Under the pieces are notes generated by a model, which saw nothing but the letters and a program-made list of their open reading frames with translations, was not told where the DNA came from and did not search any database. Below are positions 6,083 through 11,446 of a DNA stretch of 11,446 nucleotides, in pieces. Position numbers and translations under genes: made by a program. Origin of the DNA: JBDTCO01 sp039923495 (GTDB lineage Bacteria; Myxococcota_A; Polyangia; Palsa-1104); NCBI GenBank assembly GCA_039923495.1, contig JBDTCO010000115.1, positions 1 to 11,446 on the forward strand. Direction: 5' to 3'. Every line of letters begins with the position of its first letter. Within the stretch, counting starts at the first letter, position 1.

Positions 6083-7117
6083 TTAGTCGCAGCGAAGCGT
6101 GATCGTCCAGCCCTCGTGCAGGTAGCTACGGCGCACGGTGCCCGCCTCGCCGCACTTCCGCGTGTCGTCATCGAGCAGACACAGGTCGTGTGGACCCGCC
6201 TGCGACTGGAAACCCGCGCGCGTCCCCCCGGCCACGGCACCGAGGCGCTTGCCGTCGAGCGTGACGGCGCTGGGTCGCTTGCACTTCGTGTTGTCGACAT
6301 AGAACAGGATGCCGGAGCGGGGCTGCTGCGGTGTCGTCGTCTTCGGCAGCGTGATCGGAGAAGGGGATGGTACGCGCTCGACCGGCAGGTTGAGAGGCGG
6401 TAGCTCGCTCGTGGCTTCCGTCGGTGGTCTGATGCCGCCGGGGGCCTGCGCGCTACCAGGCTGCGGCCACTCGTCGGCTACCTTCTGCGTCGCGAGCTTG
6501 GGGTCGCCCCTCTGCAGGAGCGTCCACAGATCGCAGCCCTGGTAGCGCAGCTCGTCGAGGAGCTGGTCGTGGAACGCAACCTTCATCTCGCGGTAGTCGG
6601 TGACGAGCGCCTTGTACTGCGCGAGCACGCGGCGGACCTTCACGCGATAGTCGGGCGTGAGGCCGATGGTCTCACCGAGTCGATCGTACTCGCGCACCTG
6701 CTCGTAGTGCCGCGTGAGCTCGCGGCCGAGGCGCAAGTAATCGGAGCCGAGACGGTACCCCTTCGCGTACGACGGCGCGACGGCTTCGATGGGGCAGCCG
6801 TGCCTGCCCGGCACGGGCTTGATGGCGCGGACTCCGAGCGCGGTGAGCGTGTCCTGCACGGTCTTCGCGAACGTGTCGCGCATCGCGGACATCTGCGTCG
6901 ACAGCTCGAGGAAGCGATCGATGATGCGCTGGAAGTCAGTCGCATCACCGAATACGTCGTCGATGGCCGGACGACCCTCGAGGTGGAAGCCCTGTTGACC
7001 GGCGTCCACCGTTGGAGCCGCAGCAGCGTCGGCGGCAGGACTCGCAGCCGAGGCCGCGACGCTCACCACGAGCGCACCGCCGCAGGCGAGGCGAGCGAGT
7101 GAGCGAGTGGTCACCAC
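6083..7117 (-). CDS. exported six-cysteine protein with C-terminal PEGA-like module
   Basis: A protein of about 344 residues. A signal peptide (roughly 1-25: SLARLACGGALVVSVAASAA) is followed by an Ala/Pro/Asp-rich linker. A long helical region (55-200) comes next, containing charged stretches such as YRLGSDYLRLGRELTRHYEQ. Then comes a Pro/Thr-rich linker (215-268) and a compact C-terminal domain (269-344). That end domain contains VTLDGKRLGAV...AGPHDLCLL, which recalls PEGA-like surface modules. Cysteines at 108, 195, 279, 313, 322 and 343 could form disulfides in the periplasm. The open frame extends to 7324, but that would overlap the divergent gene. I chose GTG at 7117, next to the signal peptide; GTG at 7114 is equally possible. 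A -35/-10 pair lies just upstream. The gene converges on the kinase gene. I do not recognise a specific family, and the function is unknown. Confidence 0.8.
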   Translation of the reverse strand: MVTTRSLARLACGGALVVSVAASAASPAADAAAAPTVDAGQQGFHLEGRPAIDDVFGDATDFQRIIDRFLELSTQMSAMRDTFAKTVQDTLTALGVRAIKPVPGRHGCPIEAVAPSYAKGYRLGSDYLRLGRELTRHYEQVREYDRLGETIGLTPDYRVKVRRVLAQYKALVTDYREMKVAFHDQLLDELRYQGCDLWTLLQRGDPKLATQKVADEWPQPGSAQAPGGIRPPTEATSELPPLNLPVERVPSPSPITLPKTTTPQQPRSGILFYVDNTKCKRPSAVTLDGKRLGAVAGGTRAGFQSQAGPHDLCLLDDDTRKCGEAGTVRRSYLHEGWTITLRCD

Positions 7118-7127
7118 GATGCGGTCG

Positions 7128-7156
7128 AGTATGGAGCCCGCCTCGTGGGACGGCAA
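7128..7156 (-). promoter_or_regulatory. candidate promoter of the six-cysteine protein gene
   Basis: On the minus strand, TTGCCG (7151-7156) is followed after 17 bp by CATACT (7128-7133); each hexamer matches the sigma-70 consensus at 4 of 6 positions with ideal spacing. The start site would fall within a few bases of the GTG start at 7117, implying a leaderless or near-leaderless mRNA. This agrees with the absence of a Shine-Dalgarno sequence. Confidence 0.35.
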
Positions 7157-7190
7157 AAAAGCGTATCGTTCAGATGTGACCGTCGTTTCG

Positions 7191-8057
7191 ATGCCTGCCC
7201 TCGCGTTCGCCTCGCCTCGCAAGCTGCCCGATCCCAAGAAGCTGCAGGGCCGCGTCGCCGTGCTCGACATCGCGTTCGCCGCCGATGGGATGGGCACGCC
7301 GTTCGCCACGACACAGGCATTCATCGACGCGCTGGCGGGTCGCCTCGCCGCGTGGGTCGACCACCACGATCACGAGCGCCACGTGGACTACGAGCGCGAC
7401 GAGCGCTTCGTCCTGTCCACGAAGGCCGAGCACGGCGCCTGCCCCGAGATGATCACGGTCGAACTCGTGCGCAGGCTCGGCCCCGTCGACACGGTCGTGT
7501 GTCACCTCGATCTCGACGGCCTCTACGCCGCAGCCAAGTGGATCCGCGGTGGCACCGAGCCCTACAAGGGCGCTGACGACGACGCCCGCTGCGTCGACAC
7601 GCGTCTCGGCATGCCAGGCCCGATCGCGCAGAAGATCGACAAGGCGCTGCGCGCGCGCTTCCGAGACGAGGGTCTGAAGACACGGCTCGTGCGCTACCTG
7701 GTCGACGGCTGCAAGGACAAGGGCTTCTCCGCCGAGCTCGACGAGGCGGCCGCCGAGTTCGACGCAAAGGAGGGCGAGACCACGCGCCTCGCGTCGCTCT
7801 ACGAGGCGCGCGGGCGCGCGGTGTACGTCGACGCCGGCAAGCTCGCGAAGGGACCCTTCGACAAGACCGAGTTGCTCCTCGCCGGCCAGAAGCTCGCGCC
7901 CATCTCCATCGTGCACGACGCCGGCATGATCACGCTCGCGGCCGCCTTCGACTCGGGCATCGACTTCGTCGCGCTCTTCGCCCTGGGAGGCGGTATGCCC
8001 ACCCGCGTCTCGCTGCCCGAGTCGCGGCTGCAAGAGGCGCTGGGTCTACTCGCGTGA
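7191..8057 (+). CDS. DHH-phosphoesterase-like protein with reordered motifs
   Basis: A 288-residue, probably cytoplasmic protein, not assigned to a named family. An N-terminal strand VAVLDIAFA (22-30, Asp26) precedes WVDHHDHE (55-62), which carries the DHH triad at 57-59. Next come TKAEHGACPEM (77-87) and then TVVCHLDLDGLYAAAKW (101-117), which resembles DHH motif I (HXDXDG at 105-110). Canonical DHH enzymes (RecJ, NrnA, GdpP) use such Asp/His residues to bind manganese and hydrolyse phosphodiesters, but have motif I at the N-terminus. The C-terminal third, ending in ALFALGGGMPTR, is DHHA1-like. ATG at 7191 is taken as start; an in-frame GTG at 7176 would add five residues, and neither has a clear ribosome site. 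The lipoprotein gene overlaps its stop by 4 bp. That this is a coding gene is sure; the DHH link is moderate. Confidence 0.8.
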   Translation: MPALAFASPRKLPDPKKLQGRVAVLDIAFAADGMGTPFATTQAFIDALAGRLAAWVDHHDHERHVDYERDERFVLSTKAEHGACPEMITVELVRRLGPVDTVVCHLDLDGLYAAAKWIRGGTEPYKGADDDARCVDTRLGMPGPIAQKIDKALRARFRDEGLKTRLVRYLVDGCKDKGFSAELDEAAAEFDAKEGETTRLASLYEARGRAVYVDAGKLAKGPFDKTELLLAGQKLAPISIVHDAGMITLAAAFDSGIDFVALFALGGGMPTRVSLPESRLQEALGLLA

Positions 8058-8503
8058 TTCGCGGTCTCGTCGTCATCTGCTTGCTCTCGTCCGCCTGCTC
8101 GAAGGCGGCCATGCCGGCGGACATCGACTCGTTCGTCCCCACCGTCGGAGAGCAGGTGCCGGGCGGGTGCAGGAAGGAGTTCGACGGGCGGCGGTTCGAG
8201 ATGCGCGGGTACCTCACGCGCTCGTCGAGCACGAGCATCGACAGAGGGCGTGTGCCGCTCACCCTGTGCGCGAAGATCGATGCGCGCGGCGAATGCGCGG
8301 GCCGCGGTGCGCGCGTGCTGGTGACATCGCCGGGCGACATCGCTGACCCGCAGTCCGCCGCATTGCGCATCCACACGAAGAACGGTGATGCGACGGCGAA
8401 GGACGTGCTCGACGTCGTCGTCGAGGTGGGCACGACCCTCGACGTGACGAAGCAGGCGGTCACGGCCTGCGAGCTCGTGCTCGTGTCCGCAACGAAGACG
8501 TGA
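8054..8503 (+). CDS. small putative lipoprotein
   Basis: A 149-residue protein beginning with a short signal sequence (IRGLVVICLLSSAC) whose LSSAC is a lipobox. Cys15 would be lipidated after signal peptidase II cleavage, anchoring the mature protein to a membrane. The mature part has four more cysteines (39, 72, 81, 139), compatible with two disulfides. It has alternating beta-type segments (FDGRRFEMRGYL, VPLTLCAKI, ARVLVTSP, DVVVEVGTTL, ACELVLVSA) that suggest a small beta barrel of OB-fold style; this fold is inferred, not recognised. The GTG start at 8054 shares GTGA with the stop of the DHH-like gene, so translation is probably coupled. No known function. An inverted repeat just after the stop may end the transcript. 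Confidence 0.8.
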   Translation: MIRGLVVICLLSSACSKAAMPADIDSFVPTVGEQVPGGCRKEFDGRRFEMRGYLTRSSSTSIDRGRVPLTLCAKIDARGECAGRGARVLVTSPGDIADPQSAALRIHTKNGDATAKDVLDVVVEVGTTLDVTKQAVTACELVLVSATKT

Positions 8504-8506
8504 CAG

Positions 8507-8532
8507 GCACCCGACCGAGACTCGCCGGGTGC
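8507..8532 (+). terminator. weak inverted repeat after the lipoprotein gene
   Basis: GCACCCG (8507-8513) is the exact complement of CGGGTGC (8526-8532), with a 12-nt loop, starting 4 bases after the lipoprotein stop codon. It lies between convergent genes, where a terminator is expected. No T-rich tail follows, so an intrinsic terminator is doubtful. Confidence 0.3.
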
Positions 8533-8623
8533 GTCCGGTCAGCTCAGCCGTACGTGCCCTTGTCGTCGCTACAGCGATCCTCCTTCGAGGTGCACGCGTG
8601 CCCGAGGCCGCGCAGCAGAGCTG

Positions 8624-9280
8624 CTACGGCAGCGCGAGCGAGATCGTCGTCCCGATACGGACGACCGTCACCCTCGCCAGGCTCGGCACCATCCACGTCA
8701 CACCCTCCTGCTCGAGCGCTGCAGGATCCTGCTCGCCGAGGACGCCGAGCACGCGCGCACCGGCCGCGACGCCTGCCGCGACTCCACTCGGCGCGTCCTC
8801 TGCGACGATGCACGCCGACGGTGCGAGGCCGAGCAGGGCGGCGCCACGCTGGTACGGCTCCGCGTGGGGCTTCCCGTGCGTCACCATCTCGGCGGTGACG
8901 ACGTGCGCAGGCACCGGTAGGCCGGCCGCGGCGAGGCGCACCTCGAGCAGCCGTCGAGTGGCCGAGGTCACGATGGCCCAGCGATCGGGGGGCAGCACAT
9001 GCAACAGCTCGCGCGCACCGGGTAGCGCCTCGAGGCCCTCGAGATCGATCTCCTCGATCTCCTCGATCTCGCGCAGGCCGACGGCGGGATCGAGGCGCGG
9101 TGCCCACGCGCGCACGATGTCGAGCGCGCGCGTGCCGTGCGGGACCTCGATGGTCGCACCTCCGGGCACGCCGTGCCTCACGGCCCAGGTCCGCCAGCTG
9201 CGGTTCACGCTCGCGATGGAGCTCACGAGCACGCCGTCCATGTCGAACAGCAGGCCGCTCGTCTCGACGACGATGCTCAT
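8624..9280 (-). CDS. HAD-superfamily (subfamily IA) sugar-phosphatase-like hydrolase
   Basis: A 218-residue soluble phosphatase of the haloacid dehalogenase superfamily. All four motifs are present: DMDGVL with nucleophile D13 and acid/base D15; VTSA with T105 (motif II); HGKP with K137 (motif III); and VAEDAPSG with E161/D162 (motif IV, Mg2+). The helical insert between motifs I and II is the C1 cap typical of the beta-phosphoglucomutase/sugar-phosphatase group. It probably hydrolyses a small sugar or polyol phosphate, but the substrate cannot be read from sequence. The cap contains REIEEIEEID, encoded by a short ATCTCCTCG-type direct repeat. ATG at 9280 shares ATGA with the stop of the upstream glycosyltransferase gene and has GGAG just before it. 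Being last in the operon, it may supply or clear a sugar phosphate for the glycosyltransferase. Confidence 0.9.
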   Translation of the reverse strand: MSIVVETSGLLFDMDGVLVSSIASVNRSWRTWAVRHGVPGGATIEVPHGTRALDIVRAWAPRLDPAVGLREIEEIEEIDLEGLEALPGARELLHVLPPDRWAIVTSATRRLLEVRLAAAGLPVPAHVVTAEMVTHGKPHAEPYQRGAALLGLAPSACIVAEDAPSGVAAGVAAGARVLGVLGEQDPAALEQEGVTWMVPSLARVTVVRIGTTISLALP

Positions 9281-10011
9281 CGCTCCGACTTTCGGTGCTG
9301 AAGGCGGACGCCGCAGACGTCGTACCAGGCGAGCAGCCCGAGGATCTTGTAGCTCGCGCCGAGCACGCCGCGGAGGGTGCCCGACACCTTCGAGACGCCG
9401 AGCCGCTGCTTGTACGCGGCGGGGATCTCCGCGTAGCGAAGCCCCTGCTGCGCCGCTTTGATCTGCATCTCGACGGTCCACCCGTAGTTCGTGTCGACCA
9501 TGCGGAGCGCGTCGAGCGACGACTTGCGGATCGCGCGAAACGGACCGAGGTCCGTCGCAGGCAGGCCGAAGCGCGCGCGCAGCCACGTGGCTGCGATCGC
9601 GTTGCCGACGAGTTGCTGCGGCGTGAGCGCACCCTTCTCGACACGACCGAGCGCGCGCGACCCGATGACGAGGTCGGCGCGGCCTTCGACGATGGGCCGC
9701 ACCAGCGCTGGGAGCTCGTCCGGCGAGTCGCTGCCGTCCGCATCGACGAAGACGACGATGTCGCAGTCGTTCGGTAGCCCTGCGATGCCCGCGAGGCACG
9801 CCGAGCCGTAGCCTCTACGCGGCTCCGAGATCACGATCGCGCCAGCCGCGCGAGCGATCTCCGCGGTGCGATCCTGCGAGGCGTTGTCGACGACGTACAC
9901 GTGGCGCACGAACGGAAGCAGCGCCTCGACGACGCCACCGACCGCAAGCTCCTCGTCGAACGCGGGGATGACGACGTCGATGTTCACGGAGACGCGTTCC
10001 TGGGCGCTCAC
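9277..10011 (-). CDS. family 2 glycosyltransferase, polyprenyl/dolichyl-phosphate type
   Basis: A 244-residue inverting GT-A enzyme. Residues 10-21 (NIDVVIPAFDEE) and VDNASQDRT (41-49, D42) are the nucleotide-sugar-binding start of GT2 proteins. GYGSA (67-71) and the metal-binding DAD (90-92, in FVDADGS) match the dolichyl-phosphate mannose/glucose synthase branch, which transfers a sugar from a nucleotide donor to a polyprenyl phosphate at the membrane. There is no clear transmembrane helix; the C-terminus is amphipathic and ends in basic residues. It starts with GTG at 10011, overlapping the previous stop by 4 bp; an in-frame GTG eight codons later is an alternative. It likely makes a lipid-linked sugar for envelope glycans, and the actual sugar is unknown. 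Confidence 0.9.
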   Translation of the reverse strand: MSAQERVSVNIDVVIPAFDEELAVGGVVEALLPFVRHVYVVDNASQDRTAEIARAAGAIVISEPRRGYGSACLAGIAGLPNDCDIVVFVDADGSDSPDELPALVRPIVEGRADLVIGSRALGRVEKGALTPQQLVGNAIAATWLRARFGLPATDLGPFRAIRKSSLDALRMVDTNYGWTVEMQIKAAQQGLRYAEIPAAYKQRLGVSKVSGTLRGVLGASYKILGLLAWYDVCGVRLQHRKSER

Positions 10012-10895
10012 CGAGCGAGCGTCGCGCGCACCGCGTGCACCACGGCGCCACCCCTTCTTTGCGTGGCGTCGCGGAGCGGCGCGCGCAGCCCGAACCGGTC
10101 GAGGAGCGCGCCGAGGTTCGTGGACGAGAGGCGCTCGACGAGCTTCGCGCCCTCCTCGACGACGAGCGCGCGGATCACGGGACGACCCGCGTTGTGGGAG
10201 ATGAGGGAGGCGAGGAGACCATCGATGAGCGGGTGCGGCATCTTGGCCGCCGATTCTGCGACCGAGCGGTCGGGCACCTCCGCGAGTCTGGGGAGCAGCA
10301 GCGCGAGCTCCTTGCCCGTTCGCTTCGCGGTATCGGCCGAGCTGACGACGTCGACGAGGCGCTTCTGCGCGAGGCCCACGCCGAACTCGACGGCGTCGCC
10401 GATGCGCGACTCCACGTCGGCACCGAGCGCGCCGAAGATGCCCTTGCCGGCTGCCGTCGCTGCGCGCGCGCCCCAGCCGAAGACGCCGAGAGACTTCGCG
10501 CCGCCCGAGATGCGGTTCATGAGCTCACGCACGGTGTCCTCGAGTACGCGTCGGACCTCGGTGCGTACCGCGGCAGACCCGAGCACGCGCTCGACCTCCT
10601 TTCGCGGCAGCGGGGGGAGCTGGGGCAAGAGCGCGACGAGGAGCTCGAGCACGCCGGACGGGATCGCATCGCCAACGCGTCCGCTCCAAGCGTCGCTCGA
10701 CAGCTTCGCGATGACCGCGTTGCGGATCGGTGAGCCGATGCCGGTCACGAGATCGGCTGCGCGGCCAGAGACCGCGAGCGCGTCGGTGACGGCGCCGATC
10801 ACCTCGTCGTCGATGAAGTGGGAGAGGCGCAGCTCGCACAGCGCATCGAAGAGGGCGAGGGCTGCTTCGGTATCGGTCGGGGTCTGGTCGGTCAA
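10008..10895 (-). CDS. unrecognised 295-aa helical protein
   Basis: I do not recognise a family. The protein is almost entirely alpha-helical in appearance, with many Leu/Ala/Val and charged repeats suggesting an armadillo- or HEAT-like stack. A Gly/Ala-rich stretch (about 130-160, with GVFGWGARAATAAGKGIFGALG) could be amphipathic and touch the membrane. There is no signal peptide and no clear transmembrane helix. Recurring segments such as VEERVL-like, VRRVLEDTVRELM and VVEEGAKLVERL do not form an exact repeat. It begins with TTG at 10895, one base after the stop of the iron-sulfur gene. The tight spacing and absence of other nearby starts support this rare start. It ends overlapping the glycosyltransferase start by 4 bp, so it is translated as part of the operon. 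Any role in lipid-linked sugar synthesis is inference. Confidence 0.7.
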   Translation of the reverse strand: MTDQTPTDTEAALALFDALCELRLSHFIDDEVIGAVTDALAVSGRAADLVTGIGSPIRNAVIAKLSSDAWSGRVGDAIPSGVLELLVALLPQLPPLPRKEVERVLGSAAVRTEVRRVLEDTVRELMNRISGGAKSLGVFGWGARAATAAGKGIFGALGADVESRIGDAVEFGVGLAQKRLVDVVSSADTAKRTGKELALLLPRLAEVPDRSVAESAAKMPHPLIDGLLASLISHNAGRPVIRALVVEEGAKLVERLSSTNLGALLDRFGLRAPLRDATQRRGGAVVHAVRATLAR

Positions 10896-10896
10896 A

Positions 10897-11446
10897 TCAG
10901 CTCACAATGGGCAGTCTGCGCCCTTCGCGGAGTTGTACCGGTGACGCACCCAGCGTGTCGAGCACTGGACCTGACGAAGTGAGGCGCCCGAACGACAGCA
11001 CGCCCGTGGGGCAGCTCTGCACGCACGCGGAGCAGCGCACGCACTCCGGGTCGGCCATGGGCTCGCCCTTGTTCGCGAAGCTCATCACGTCGATGCCCTG
11101 GTGACAGACGGAAGTGCAGACGTTGCACGAGATGCACTTCTTCTTGTCCGCGAAGATGCGGAACTGGCCGAGCCGCGCGTAGACGTGCATGAGCGCGGCG
11201 AGCGGACACGCGAAGCGGCACCAGACGCGCCCCGAGAACCAGAAGTAGCAGCCGACACCGACGATGCCGGCGAGGAAGATGTCGACGAGGTGGTAGTAGT
11301 CGTACCAGGCGTGAGAGTAAAACGTCGCGTCGACGAAGCGCGCGCCGAGCCTTCCTATCGCGCCGTGCGACCACCAGCTCGCGGCGCGTGCAACCAAGAG
11401 CAGCAGCGCCCACAGCAAGATGAGCTGCCCGACCAGGTTGAGCCGG
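10897..11446 (-). CDS. membrane [4Fe-4S] protein, NapH/NosR/CcoG-like (5' end outside window)
   Basis: Only the last 182 residues are in the window; the frame stays open to the edge, so the N-terminus is missing. Two membrane helices are visible (about 5-22 and 51-71). They are followed by CRFACPLAALM (C76, C80), the CX3CP motif found on the cytoplasmic side of NapH, NosR and CcoG-type electron-transfer proteins. Two 4Fe-4S ferredoxin motifs come next: CISCNVCTSVCH (104-115) and CVRCSACVQSCP (135-146). These domains would pass electrons between quinone or other donors and a partner at the membrane. The first motif ends in CH rather than the usual CP. It is the first visible gene of the operon, and the 295-aa gene starts one base after its stop. 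The exact family and partner need the missing N-terminus. Confidence 0.88.
   Translation of the reverse strand, partial: RLNLVGQLILLWALLLLVARAASWWSHGAIGRLGARFVDATFYSHAWYDYYHLVDIFLAGIVGVGCYFWFSGRVWCRFACPLAALMHVYARLGQFRIFADKKKCISCNVCTSVCHQGIDVMSFANKGEPMADPECVRCSACVQSCPTGVLSFGRLTSSGPVLDTLGASPVQLREGRRLPIVS

Noticed and set aside
7089..7110. Tandem GAGCGAGT-type repeat.
   Set aside because: It is short and falls in the signal-peptide codons of the six-cysteine protein, where Ser/Leu/Ala/Arg codons produce it; no sign of a regulatory role.
9046..9072. Direct repeat of ATCTCCTCG-like units.
   Set aside because: It encodes the REIEEIEEID segment within the HAD cap domain in frame; a small coding repeat, not a separate element.
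8529..9461. Plus-strand 310-aa frame starting with a signal-peptide-like sequence.
   Set aside because: It lies antisense to the HAD gene, which has all four catalytic motifs, and the rest of the frame is Arg/Ser-rich shadow composition.

Overview
The window is about two-thirds G+C, with strongly GC-ending codons. It carries an FHA-domain sigma-54 activator, a membrane-anchored Hanks-type Ser/Thr kinase and several secreted or lipoprotein-like proteins of unknown role. This mix points to a myxobacterium-like member of the Myxococcota/Deltaproteobacteria. That is inference from gene content and composition; no marker gene here proves it.

Layout. (1) Positions 1-175: a tRNA-Gly(GCC) on the minus strand with encoded CCA and a good sigma-70-type promoter behind it. 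(2) 176-2024, minus strand: an SplB-like/PA0069-type radical SAM protein, and upstream of it an exported DUF882/M15-type peptidase. (3) 2025-2145: a divergent intergenic region with two similar 17-bp palindromes in front of the next gene. (4) 2146-3456, plus: FHA-AAA+-Fis sigma-54 activator. Its stop codon lies inside a perfect 15-bp-arm palindrome that also separates it from the convergent gene. (5) 3483-4127, minus: small charged protein of unknown function, divergent from (6) 4194-5921, plus: transmembrane Ser/Thr kinase with an extracytoplasmic helical domain. (7) 6083-7117, minus: exported six-cysteine protein, divergent from (8) a two-gene plus-strand operon, 7191-8503: a DHH-phosphoesterase-like protein whose motifs look circularly permuted, and a small lipoprotein overlapping it by 4 bp. 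(9) 8624-11446, minus: a tightly coupled four-gene operon. It encodes a membrane [4Fe-4S] protein of NapH/NosR/CcoG type (cut by the window edge), a 295-aa protein I do not recognise, a family 2 glycosyltransferase of the polyprenyl-phosphate type, and a HAD sugar-phosphatase-like enzyme. Adjacent genes are 1 bp apart or overlap by 4 bp.

The genes do not form one obvious pathway. The central part is a signalling neighbourhood (FHA activator, kinase, exported proteins). The right end may be a small envelope or glycoconjugate operon.

The window is densely coding. No gap exceeds about 160 bp; the longest is 5922-6082, between the convergent kinase and exported-protein genes, where I see no RNA gene, repeat or convincing terminator. 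Clear Shine-Dalgarno sequences are rare, so several starts were chosen from domain boundaries, signal peptides and neighbour overlaps. I found no insertion sequence, CRISPR array, phage gene or integration site. The best candidate for something undescribed is the DHH-like protein with reordered motifs, followed by the regulatory palindromes.
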